The notes beneath the pieces were generated by a model. That model was given only the letters and a program-made list of their open reading frames with translations, searched no databases and was not told the DNA's origin. 40,684 nt of DNA from positions 1 through 40,684 of the forward strand of contig JAIVFJ010000444.1 in assembly GCA_025765615.1 (NCBI GenBank). The letters run 5' to 3'. A program made the position numbers and the translations under genes. The DNA comes from Zopfochytrium polystomum (taxonomy: Eukaryota > Chytridiomycota > Chytridiomycetes > Chytridiales > Chytridiaceae). Of this stretch, positions 10,320 to 22,140 are shown one piece after another. Each line of letters opens with the position of its first letter. The first letter of the stretch is position 1.

Positions 10320-13300
10320 TCAGTTTTTTGGGTTAAACTGGCGAAACTTTGTGATAAAGTCAAGGATAAGGGATGATGGAGAAACTGTCACACCCTGACG
10401 GGACAAATCTTGGAATCCTTCCGTCTTCGCAATGTCAGAGTCAGTCACACAGTGGCTGAAGCTTTGCTGCTTAGATGGGGCAGACGACTGGTGAGACCAA
10501 ACTGGAGGAGTGGATGATCAGAATGTTGCTTACTTGCGCTGCGGCTTTGGACATGGTGGAGACTGTCTCCACCGCAACGTAGGCACCCCCGGCTTTCAGC
10601 ACACGGCTGTAAAGCAGCCTCCGATTATTTGACATGACAAGAAGGACAGTCCACTTCTCAAAGCATCCTGTGTTGCAAAGTGAGTCAAGCAAAACTCCCA
10701 CCACGAATCGAACCTGCACGCGGAGCCTCAAAGTTTCGTCTTGAATTCCCAAGCTTCTTCCTCCAGAATCGTGCCGCCTCCACTACTTGTCTCGCTGAAG
10801 AGAAATAGTGAGTTGAGTCTACAGCTAAATGGGAGAAAGATCGCCCAGCTCACCAGCTCCTTCTGTGTCGGCTGAAGTCCATTCCCAATCCTCCTCCTCC
10901 AGCATCCGTCCGGCATTTGCGCAAGCCGCGACATAATCTGGCTTCATTAACCATGCTCCAGACGCACACGCAGCCAGGCACTTCTCTGTCATGGATGGCT
11001 TCGGGCATAATAGATGGGTACAACCGTCAGACCAGCTGTCAGAAACGATGACCTGAGCTCCGAGCTCCTGTAATTGTCGTCCAATTCGAGCTTTGTCGTC
11101 TGCAGACAAGCCTGTCATAAGGAAACGCGCGTTGCCGTCGCAAAATTTTGGCCTTGGTCGGTTTGATGGTGGCGCCAAGTCAGATCTGTTCGGCGCTGCT
11201 TGCTCCGCCCGAAGGAGAGGAGATGCTCCAGATTGACCAGCGCTTGCTGCTGTCCCGCCGCTCATAGATGAGCTCGATCTAGCCAGCTGAATAAGTTGGT
11301 TTTTGTACATTCGAGTTTCGGGATCAAGGTAAAGCACTTCTGCCGTATTGTCCACAACGTGTTTCTCGGACCCAGTAATGGAGCGAGGATGCGAGGCTTT
11401 CCGTCCATCGTCTCCATCAGAAGAATTGCCGTCTTCACGTACTACCGTAAGGCGACGGGCCTCTAACTTAAGTTTCGCTTCGTGCAGCCTTGGCTTGGCC
11501 TTCGATACATGGATTCAACTCACTTTAAAAAGCTGCGAACTAAAACACACATGTTCAAGCGCTACCTTTGGGTCTTCCTTTTGCATAGAGTCCATCCACA
11601 TTCCAACAACAGCAAGTGCTTGTTGCTCTGCGATTTCCGTGGCCGACGGACCCGTCTCCAACTTTGCGTCCGTCGTCTTTCGAACAATATCGCTCGTTGG
11701 GGGTGTAGGAACACGCACTGTCATTGTACCTTCTTCTCCTTCCGGCTCATTGAAATCGGCGCTTTTCGTAATGTTGTTTTTAATTGACGTATCAGCGGAA
11801 TCAGGTGGCTTTGAGAAGAACGACGGAGATGGTGGTCGAAGGTGAGGAGGTCGAACTTCGAAAACTGGTGAAGGTGACCGTTGACGGACTGCAACGTCCA
11901 GTGCGCGATTAGGGTTGAATGTGTGCGGGTATTCGGATTCGGGCTCTCGTTTCCCAGATTCCGCGCACTGTTGCAGGGAAATGATGATGGATCAGCACGC
12001 AAACGACTCTACCTTCGAACATTTACCTTTTCTACCCAGGCTGGTGATACAATGAACTTATTTGATGTGCGGGCATATCTGAATTCCTTGAAGTACTCGA
12101 CCGGTTTGTTGCTCTGATGAACGAAATGGGTGCACGTATCGGAGTAGGAAAGAAGCACTTCCACACCAAAGGGGGCGAGCAAACGGGTAAACTCCACTCG
12201 TCTGGGCTGTCTCGAAATGTTGGCTTTGCAGAGGAAGTATGTAAAACCTACCAGCACTTTATCACTGAGACAAAGGCGCAACCCCCGTAAGCTTGAATCT
12301 GGCTTGTTCGATGAATCTTTTCCTGTGCGTCAGAGTCTTAAACACAATGGGTTATAACACAAAACTGCCGGCACCATTGAATCGCCGGTCCAAAGTTTTG
12401 CTTGCTTTTCCTAAATTCTTTGCAAGAGATATGTGAAGAGGGGAGTCTGTTTGCTAATGAGTTCCGCTGTCACGACGGGAAATTCAAGGCGTACCGTCGG
12501 TCGTCGATGGAGCCATGAGACGGGGTTTTTCTGTGAAAGGGTAAGCCACTATGGATTGTCATCTTATGAGTGGTAGGGCTCACTCTGTGCCGATGGTGGG
12601 GTTTTGCAGTCTTGAAGTGCTGTGGTATCGAATTTCGGCCGGTAAGTTGCAGCGAGCAACTCATCATCATCATCATCATAATTGTGAGTGCAATCATGTT
12701 CATCTTCCTCAAGGAGTCGCTTGTTCCTTGCATTCGGTTTGGATGAATTTGCGAACTTATCGGGGAGAGGTGTTGGCTGTTGTCGGTTCTTTGTCAGGTA
12801 GTCTTCATCGGCTGCCCGTTGAAGCGGCCGTGGCTTTGAGATGAAATCTGCGACGCCAGAATTCTTTCGACGGGTCCCGCTGCTTGGAGGGGGGTGTGGG
12901 TCATCCAGCATCACAGACACAGTGACTTGAACGTCGTCAGGTCTACGAGGGGGAGAGGATTCTCTTGACAGATTTGACGACAAAGTGTACCCGGAAACAG
13001 GAAGCATTTCGCCCTGGTTGATAATGTAAGTATGCTACAATGCCTGTTCCAGCGGTGACGAACCTGCTCGGCGCAATCATTTATCCAGGCCATCGCCACG
13101 CAAGGTATGCCCCATTCCTTAGCCTTTTCAAGCTTTTTGGACGGAACGGGACTGGGCTTGGCAATCAAGTGGGTGTTTTTCCGGCCAAAAAAATCGGTAA
13201 ATTTCGCCCCTTTTGAGATGTTTTAGTTTTACTTTAGAAAATCCATAGTCCACACCAAGTGCTTCAATCAATCGACTTAAGTGTTGTCGATCTATTCCTT

Positions 13301-15280
13301 CATACCCGGTGATGGAAATACATGCTGATGCAAAGTCTGCAAATTGAAGATAAGCGTTTGACGAGGTTGAGAGGAATCACCCACCTGGAAGGGGTAACTG
13401 ATGCGCGAGTGGCCTGAACAGAACGTTTGAAGACGGAGAATGAAGATGTTTGTCCTGCAAAGCTGTTACAAATTGAAAGAAATTTTACCATTGTAATCAA
13501 ACCGCAATGCACCGAGAGACCCAGCATTCGCTGACGATATTGACGGCATCGACAGGTGGGTGCCTGCAGTAGTATCATTGCCATCACTAAGTTACTCAAG
13601 TTACATCCGGGGAAATGACTCACTTGTCAAGAGGGCAAACAAGGTAGGTCGTCCCTCGACCTAAAGGAGCAGACTCAACACTGTCAATGTAGTAACCGTC
13701 ATTCGATGTTATTTCATCCCGGAGAATTTTCTCCTATCCAAGATGTAAGATGACGCCATCGGGCTCACGGCAAGGACTACTTGCCGATTCGGAGGTGAAA
13801 CCAAAGGAACAGAAGAGGAGGCCAGAAAAAACGCTAGGGACAGAAGGATTAAATTTCGGTTGGTTCTAACGAAAGTTGCAAACCTATTTGTTTCAGGAGA
13901 TTCAACTTTCACTTTCTTTAGCATGCTTGCAACCCGTTCATCCGCCGTTTTCCTGCCCGGTGTTTTTCTTCGCAGGGTATCGAAAGCCACTGTTGTTCTT
14001 CGTTTCCCTCCTGGAGTCATGGAAGAGGACGATACACCATGATTTGCCACACTCACGAGGTCCTCAGGAGCAGGAGGATTTCTTGGAAATGAAATAAGGA
14101 GTGTGAAAATGGGTTAATAAATGGTTAAAATTGGACTCACGAAGTAACAGGCTCCGCCTTCACTCTGAACGGCGAGTTGTTGACAGTCGTTTCTTTTAGT
14201 TTTCCGAATGCGTGATTTTCCTCCGCCACCCTCTTGATCGGAGTGGGGTCCGCTTCGAAGCAGTCAGGCCGCTTCTCACTTGGTCGTACTTCGTTCCCTG
14301 AAAATGGTTCGCCCACATTGCCAAGACGGTCGAAGGCCGAAGTAAACGTATCGTGAGAGGGAGGAGGGTTTGCTGACGACTTCATTTCTGGCTCATGAGG
14401 ACGAGGCACTCCCTCCAGATCTTTTTCAGATCCAGGAACGGGAAAGTCCTTAACGTCGAGGCAAGCTGATTCCAGAGAGCGATTAGCTATGCAACCGGAG
14501 CAGGACACTGAGTACCTTGCGCCTTGATGCACTGAAAAAACCAGTCCTCGGAGGCAGTCGGCACACCCCCACCGCTCTGCGAACACGAATTTTCGTCCTG
14601 ATCGATTCTTCGCAACGAGATGAGTGCATTCGCGGGACAGATCTTCGCTGAAGCTTCCTCCGTTGCTGGTCGTTTGGCGTCGGATCTCTGCTTTCCGCGC
14701 TGCGTCGAGTATTCAAAAGTTATTGAGCGGTTCCGCTTCATATCAGCCTAATGATCACAGACCTGCGTCGAATCCAGATGCGCAGATTATAAGCGAGGTG
14801 AACGGGGGTAGCCGACTTTCGTGAGCAATCTTGGATGTGCAAATATCAGAGAGGAGGACGAGGTGCTCTGGCGAACGTGTCACCTGATCAAATTCGGCTG
14901 CCGTTCCATTCTCATTCGCTTTCTTCCAACATCGAGAGATCCAGTCGGTGGACAGTACTGGAATGCCATGCTCTACTGCGCACTTTGTCGGGGAATCACA
15001 GTGCATTAAAACATCAGACACGGACAGTGGCTTCGCCTACTTTGTACTTCTCTGACGAAACGCCAGCTGCGACAAGATGAGTAACACCAGAATGAAGGTT
15101 TCTACTGAAGGTCCCGCCGAGAGCCGTCACTTGCTCCTCAAATCCTGCCTGGTACATCAATCAGGGTCAGAGCGGACAGATTCGTCCGGTCAGTCGGTGG
15201 CCACCAACCCTTTCCTGCTGCGTCAAGCCTGTGACGCAGATCACGAATCCGGCGAGAGGAACAGGGCGCGATCGAGACAT
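10320..15280 (-). CDS. Multi-BRCT checkpoint/replication scaffold, TopBP1/Dpb11/Rad4 homologue
   Basis: A phosphopeptide-binding scaffold for replication initiation and ATR/Mec1 checkpoint signalling. ATG 15280 opens MSRSRPVPLAGFVICVTGL, the first BRCT, which continues through TALGGTFSRNLHSGVTHLVA and, after an intron, CAVEHGIPVLSTDWISRCW. Others follow: BRCT2 (SLIICASGFDA, LSRECTHLVAKN, VPTASEDWFFQCI); a region at 13.9-13.5 kb; an ISITGYEGIDRQHL...LIEALG BRCT (13.3-13.1 kb) ending in AKEWGIPCVAMAWINDCAEQ; a BRCT with CTHFVHQSNKP and FIVSPAWVEK (12.2-12.0 kb); another with FLMTGLSADDK, CTHLLCPKPSMTEK and EEEDWEW (11.2-10.85 kb); and a last one (WTVLLVM, VLKAGGAYVAVE, then THCVTD-like text) to TGA 10322-10320. 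That is at least six BRCTs, more like animal TopBP1 than the four of yeast Dpb11. One extra G in the run at 14566-14570 breaks BRCT2. Confidence 0.87.
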
Positions 15281-15985
15281 TCGTGAAGCGACCTCGATCG
15301 GGGGTATGGCTTGTCGGGAGGAATCGTGTTGTCGTCGTTGGGTTAATCGTCTTGGGTCTTTGTTGTTATCTTGACGTGGCGCTGGCTGGCCACCCTTTAT
15401 TTTGGTTGCCAACGCAACGCGAACTTGGCCTTGAACTTGTCACGCCTGCGCCAATCCTGCCACACACGTGACGTTCGGTGAGGGAACAGGCTGCTTCTTC
15501 TCGACCCACCTCAGTATAAATTAGAACGCGTCCATTTTGCCCCACGATTGATTGATAGATTGGCAGTTTGCCGCGAGTGGAGACGACGGTCCTTGTCCTC
15601 AACTGCAGCTTGCCGGGCGGCTGCCGTTTCCTACTAAATGTTTGTAGCTCTCCTGCTGCTGTTCCACGATTTGCTTTGGCTTTCCGCCTTTCGCGATGCT
15701 GACAAATTTTGCTTTTTTCGAAGACCCGAAACGCCCCACATTGTGTGTCCGGCGCGGACCGATTTTCGAAGGTCATTCCAGTACGCCGTTTACATGTCTG
15801 TTCAATCCCCACCATGAGAAAGGCAGAGAGAGAGGGAGGGAGAGAGGGAGAGAAAGAGAGAGAGAGGCAGAGAGAGGGAGAGAGAGCGGCGTAGCAGAAA
15901 AGAGCCCTTCATAAACGGACGAGGGCAAGGCAAATTAACAAAATCTGAACCGGCCACTGTATACACATCCTATACCCTCTCAACG
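15281..15985. other. Divergent promoter region between the TopBP1 homologue and the FAAL-NRPS
   Basis: About 700 bp between two genes transcribed away from each other, so promoters for both must lie here. It contains a GA microsatellite (15822-15890) about 100-160 bp above the NRPS ATG. Open frames here are GA-repeat artefacts or use non-ATG starts. Confidence 0.6.
15822..15890. repeat. GA-rich microsatellite upstream of the NRPS
   Basis: Repeated GAGAGAGG/GGGAGA units on the plus strand, immediately upstream of the NRPS start. Purine-rich tracts like this can be promoter elements, but no function is shown. Confidence 0.75.
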
Positions 15986-18900
15986 ATGTCACCTCAACTG
16001 TTTGCAATCGTCGGCGCAGCCAGAGTTAACGGGTCTGACCACCCTCGCAACCAAGCGGAACCGAGCCACAACGAACAGGCCTCCACGCCGCGGTGCAATT
16101 TCCGAGCACTCACCTCCTACCTGGACTCGCATCCAACGAATCGCCCGTACTTCCGATGGGTCGAGCCGCGCCAACCCGCCTCGCCATCCAGCACCCACCC
16201 CTGTGTCACGTTTGGCCATTTTCGCCAATTGTCTCTGCGGCTCGCCCATGTCCTCAGCTCGCGCTACCAAATCGGCAAAGGGGATGTGATTATTATTGAC
16301 CTGGAACCTGGAATGGACTTTTTCCTCTCCTTTATCGCCTGTCTCTACATTGGTACGAAAGATTTTTTTACTGTAATTTTTCTGGAACATGGCACACTTT
16401 TGCTGCCCGCCTTCTTTGCAAGTTGACGAAACAACCAAATATTGGCATTCCCAGGTGCCATTGCTGTACCTGTGTACCCACCCAACGGCGCAAAGGTCTC
16501 CATCGAGATAAAAAAGGTGAACTGGTTTGCCATGCATGTTTGTGTTGTCTTAACATTCGGCTTTAGATGGGTCGCATTGTGCAAGATGTCCTCAACGGAC
16601 TTTCACCAAACACCAACGACAAAGTCTTCCTTCTCACTTCTCGCTTGACTGACATGGTCTTCACATATAGCCGTGGCTTTGGCCTTCTCGTGGCAGCAGA
16701 AAGCTGGGAAAAGCACGTTAAGCGGATTACGTTGCCAAGTTTTTCGCGAGAAGACGGTACAATCGAGGATCTCGAACCCGCGTGGCCCCTTGTCGGAGCG
16801 AATGATGTGGCCTTTCTTCAATACACGAGTGGCTCGACCGGAGACCCCAAAGGCGTAATTATCACGCATGGTCAGCTGTCTGCCCAAGTTTGGTTCGGGA
16901 TGAATCATTACCAGTTAACACCGAGTGACGTGTTCCTGTCCTGGATGCCGCAGGTACATATTTTCCCAACGCGCACTGAAAGCTTGGGCTAACTTATTCT
17001 CACTCATAAACAGTATCACGATTTTGGCCTGTAAGTCCTCACTCCATTATTGAAATCATCGAAACTGAGCCTTTCAATTCAGAATTTCAAACTTCTGTTA
17101 TACTCTCGCCACTGGATGCGAATTTAACATAATGTCCCCCATAACCTTTCTTAAAGACCCAATTTTTTGGATTCAAAAGGCTTCGGAGCTTGTAAGAATT
17201 CGTTCAACCTCCGCCAGCGTAATTAAACCTTCACGCGAAACTCCAACCCAGCACGCAACGGTTTTGACAGCCCCAAACTTTGCATATGGTCACACTTTAA
17301 AACGCTTTTACGCTCTTCCACGGGGTCCCAATTTTCATCTGGACCTGAGCTCCTGTCGGATTTTGGTGTCGGGTGCTGAGCCGGTCAATATTCAACTCAT
17401 GAACAACTTCCTCGAGTATTTTGCACACTACGGCCTTCACAAGTCGGCTTTTATTTCAGCTTACGGGTAACGCGAATCGCTTAACAACTGCTGTAAATGT
17501 CTTTTCACTCACACGTTCGTAAAGCCTGGCTGAGCACGTTATTTTGGTGTGCGGTGGAAGACCCGGTGAAGACCCAACGGCTAAAGCAATTGACAAGAGG
17601 GTCAGCGTGGGCTCGTCGGCTGGCAATTTCGTCGACATACGAATCATCGACCCAGATACAGCAGAATCCCTTCCAGATGGGCGAGTCGGAGAGATTTGGG
17701 TCAACAGGTAGTGTGAAGTTTTGGAACTTCCATTTCGAATTTGTCAATTGTAACAAGTCTGTGCAGTCCATCAAAGGCTGGGGGCTACTGGGGCCGACCA
17801 GAACTCTCACGAGATGTTTTCTTCGCCCGTTTCACCGACGGGGATGGTATGTCAAAATCTAGCTATCTTAGAACCGGAGACCTCGGTTTCAAGCTTGGTT
17901 CGGACCTTTACTTTGCTGGTCGACTCAAAGACACAATGAAAATCAACGGACGCAACGTCTTCCCGAACGATATTGAGCAGTTTGCGGTCAGCTGCAAGCA
18001 GGTAGCCTCAGCTACCCGTCCTGGCAGTATTATTGCCTTTCAGATTCCGCATCCATCGGCCGAAGGTGCAGACAATGGATGTTTGTGCGACAACGTGGTT
18101 GTTATTGTTTCTGAATTGGCGACAACACGGGGACACACGTTGGAGAATTTGGATTTCCTTTGCGCTTCCATGTCGAAAAACGTTCTCCTGCACACGGACG
18201 TTCGTCCGTATACAATTGTTCTTGTCGAGCCAAAAACGCTTCCGAAAACAACAAGTGGCAAGATACGCCGACAGGAGGCAAGGAGACGATTCATTGCTGG
18301 GGAAATGGAATTGTTCCACACATGGCGGCAGGAAGCAGAGGAGGCGGCTTCTGCGAATGACGAATGTGACAGCGGTATTAATCTCAGCGTAGCTGCATCC
18401 GGCTCAGAGTGTTCCTTACCCGAGGATGCCTCGACGTGCGATGTTGTCTGCAGATTACTGCGTGGCGTGCTGAGGATTCCCTCTTTATTTTCGATTGAAC
18501 ATACGGATGGTAAGTGGTCCGACTATTATGCTGAATCGTGCTGAAAACAAACAGGAATTCTCGCGCTGGGTCTTGAGTCCATGACCTTTGCTGCTTTGGT
18601 TGCTCGTCTCGAGGACCACTTTCACATTAAGCTTCATTCGATGAAAATTTCTGATGTGACATCCGTAAGGGACTTATCTGTATTAATCGACGCTGTCAAG
18701 TCGGGATCAGCCCCACAAGACCCGTTGGGCTTCTATTCAGACGACACTTGGGATTTTCCAAGAGATACAGTGGTGTCCCCGGAATCAGTTGGAAAACTTT
18801 TTCCATGTTCGTCGGCCCAACGCAGAGTCTTTTACGCTCAGGAGTATTCCGGCCGAACCTCCTATCACGTTCCGGAGCTCTTTCACCTTAAAAGTCACTG

Positions 18901-21900
18901 CAACCCGGAGTCTTTAGCAGAGGCGGCAAAGCTTGCGATACAACAACACAGCGCGTTCCGCACCGCGTTTGTCAAGGATGAAAACGGAAGACTGATGCAG
19001 AAGATACTCCCAGAAACTCAAGTGAGAGTGGGCATTGAGAAATACACGGAACTTGATTGGAGCTCGCGGTTGGCAGAGTTTGCCCGGATTGATAACTTGC
19101 GGCCAATGAAGGCTGAGGCCGGCGAAGTCGCTCGCATTAGAGTATTTGACCTTGGACATGAGCGTGGAGTCGCAATGTACGTGAACATTCACCACTACAT
19201 CATCGACTCTTGGTCGGCTCAAATCCTATTTAACGACATCAACAAGGCATATCGTGGTCTCTCCGAGCATGGATGCTACGTTCCAACCAATCCTTCACAT
19301 CACTATGCAGACTTTGCCCTGTGGGAGAATGCATTGCTTGAAGCGAAGTCTGAAACGCTGTCGAAGGCGGAAGCACGATTTTGGAAATCAGCAGTTGAAG
19401 ATCTTTCACCGCTGTCCATTCCCCCTGCGAGCGCCGATTCTTCTGCGCCGAGACATATCCATCAAGCAGAGGACGTTTGCGACGCGACAACTCTCGAAAG
19501 ATTCTTGAACTTTGGACGACGTCACAATTGCACGCCATTCGTATCGCTGCTTTCCGTCTTCCTTCTGCTCGTTTCGAACTACAGTGGACAAGACGAGTTC
19601 ACGGTGGCAACACCGCTTTCGAGGCGGGACGTCCCAGAGCTTCTCGAGATCTTCGGCATTATCACAAACACGGTTATTCTGCCTGTAAAGCTCGGAGATA
19701 AGTTCAAAATGACTCTGGATGATTTGGTGTTAAACGTTAGAGAAATGTTCCGACGGGTTGCTGCCAACTCTGTTACCCCGCTTGAAGCCGTTTCGGCGGC
19801 TGTTGCGAACTTGTCGAATGGTGAGATTAACCTTGCTTCCCACTGCCGTGCACTGTTTGTCTACAATGCTCGCGAAAACTTGGACTCCGACAACATATTT
19901 TTCGGGAAGGAGCAAATTATCTTCCCTATTGAGGAATTCCGCTTCCCCTTTCATGTGTTTTTGGAAACTACCACTGCCGGAGGACTCCGATCTCGTGTGA
20001 TAGTTGATTCCACAAAGTACAATGCTGCAATTGCGGGTCGTTTCGCTCCAGACCTGGGGAAAATCATAGAGCGAGCAGTCAACCAGTCCGAACGACACAC
20101 GGCGGAAGAAATATCCGCGTCTCCACGGCTTCATGATTTGTACCATGTTTCAACTGCTGAATCTGCGAGTATTCGGCGATTCGGCGAGGGCCCAAAGTCT
20201 AAAGTACCTCTTGTGTGCACTCATGAACTGATTGAGTCGCGCATTCAGAGCTGTCTCTCAAAAGTTGCAATTGAAGACCCGTACCGGAACCTCTCCATAA
20301 CGTACGAAGAGCTCGTCGATAAGTCAACTAAAATCGCAGCAGTCTTATCTTCCTGCGGATTGAAGAGCAACAAGTATGTCGCCTTACTGATGGATCGTTG
20401 CCCAGAAGCTGTTATTTGCATGATGGCCGCTTGGAAGGCTGGCGGTGCCTACATTCCGGTAGACCCCACCCATCCTACCTCGCGCATCGCTTCTATTTTG
20501 CAAAGGGCAAAGCCAACTATTCTCCTCACAATGAAGAGCACTTCGTTAGCATCGGTTGCGCAAGACGAATTTAACGGATGCATCGTAATGGAATACGACG
20601 AGCTGCTTGCCAGGAGCCATTCATCGCCCACGGAACTGGCGCTCCAAAAGTTGGCAACGGATCGTAATCCGACGGATGCGGCGTATATCTTGTTCACGTC
20701 GGGGTCCACTGGCGAACCGAAAGGAGCTGTCATTCCCCACAATGCTCTCGTGAGCTTTACACTCGAACAAGCACGTGTGCTTCAGCTAACTAATCAATCT
20801 CGCACTCTTCAAATTCCGAGCAACAGCTTTGACGCCTCGGTTGGCGAGATCGTCGAAACTCTCTTCGCAGGCGGAACGCTGATAACAGTTCCAAAAGAGA
20901 TCTTATTCTCACGGCTCCAGGAAGTTGTCCTCCGGACGAAACCAACATATGCAAAATTCACTCCCACGGTTCTTGCGCTGCTGCCGCCAGACGTGGATTA
21001 TTCCTTTGAGACTTTGCATATTGGCGGCGAGCGCTTGACCGACAAGCTTCTTTCAGAGTGGGGCTCAAAGCGAAACCTACGGGTTCTTCACAGTTACGGA
21101 CCAACGGAAACTGTGGTCAACGTCTGCTCGGAAGTTCTCACACCAGATTCACGGATGCCTGTTTCTGTTGGAAAGCCCTATGGAAACACCTCTTTTTGTA
21201 TAATGGACCCATATCTGCGCATTGTGCCACCAACATTTGTCGGAGACCTTTACATCGGAGGAATGCAGCTGGCCTTGGGTTACATCGGCCGCGAAGATTT
21301 GACGGCGGCTGCATTTATTTCCGATCCATTCCATGCGGAAAAGAGATTATACAAGTCTGGCGATCTGGCGCGGCTCCGAGTGGATGGGTCTCTTGAAATA
21401 CTGGGGAGGAAAGACGGGCAAGTCAAGATTCGCGGCCAGCGCGTCGAGCTCACCGAGGTCGTAAATGTCCTGCTTAAGCACGAGGCCGTCGCAGAGGCCG
21501 CTGTTGTCTTGCACGACTCGACAAAACAGCTGGTTGCGTACTTTGTCAGCCGAACGGGGCAAGCCGAACAAGAAACAGAAGGTTCATCCATATTTCGTGC
21601 AGACCCATCCATGGCCTTTGCTCGACGACAGCTCGCGAAGCATGCTGCTTGCTTCCTACCTGCGTACATGGTTCCCTCTGCTTTCGTTCCACTCGTCAAA
21701 ATGCCACTTACGTCAAGCGCGAAAGTTGACCTTCGCCTGCTACAGTCAATGGACTTGACTGTTGCTATTTCCGAGCTCCAGCCGCTCGAGCACGCGTCCC
21801 CAATCAGCACAGAAATTGAGCAGAAGCTGGCAAGCGCCTGGGCTGAGGTCCTCTCCGTCGACCCAACGAGCATCAGCGGCTCGACGTCCTTCGCAGGCCT

Positions 21901-22042
21901 TGGGGGAGATTCGATTGCAGCGATACAATTGGTGTCCGCCGCGAGGGCTCGTGGAATTGGTTTGACGCTTTCGCAAATTGCAGGCGCAGGAACGTTGGCA
22001 GAGTTGGCGAGCAAGGCGTCCGATGTCCCTGCCCTACCATAA
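15986..22042 (+). CDS. Lipo-nonribosomal peptide synthetase: FAAL-PCP-C-A-PCP, no release domain
   Basis: Eight exons (15986-16352, 16455-16516, 16567-16953, 17014-17030, 17083-17466, 17525-17707, 17767-18509, 18555-22042) sum to 5631 nt, a clean 1876-aa frame. Residues 1-640 are a fatty-acyl-AMP ligase: FLQYTSGSTGDPKGV, SWMPQYHDFGL, TAPNFAYG, ILVSGAEPVN, YLRTGDLGF and GRLKDTMKINGRNVFPNDIE. Carrier 1 has GLESM (Ser near 721). A condensation domain (about 790-1250) has SSAQRRVFYAQEY, HHYIIDSWS (active His near 927; the usual Gly is Ser), YADFALWEN and TPLSRRD. The second adenylation domain (about 1270-1780) has TSGSTGEPKGA (near 1430), NSFDASVGEIVE, HSYGPTETVVN and GRKDGQVKIRGQRVE. Carrier 2 has LGGDSIAAIQL (near 1830), and the chain ends 40 residues later. 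My eye alignment gives pocket residues D-A-G-K-H-G-S-V-N, matching no substrate I know. Inferred product: a fatty-acyl amino acid thioester. Confidence 0.95.
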
Positions 22043-22140
22043 CATTGTAATGTATTTTGTCCTCATACGCTATTACAATTTCTCCTTGTCTGTTTCTTTG
22101 GGGTCGTTGTCGCTCGTCTTAAACAATACAGTAAATCCTA

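Noticed and set aside
15822..15890. GA repeat considered as a CRISPR-like or coding repeat
   Set aside because: Simple microsatellite with no spacer structure, in a eukaryotic promoter region.
21280..22014. 244-aa minus-strand open frame under the second A/PCP domains
   Set aside because: Antisense shadow of conserved NRPS motifs; low-complexity Ser-rich translation.
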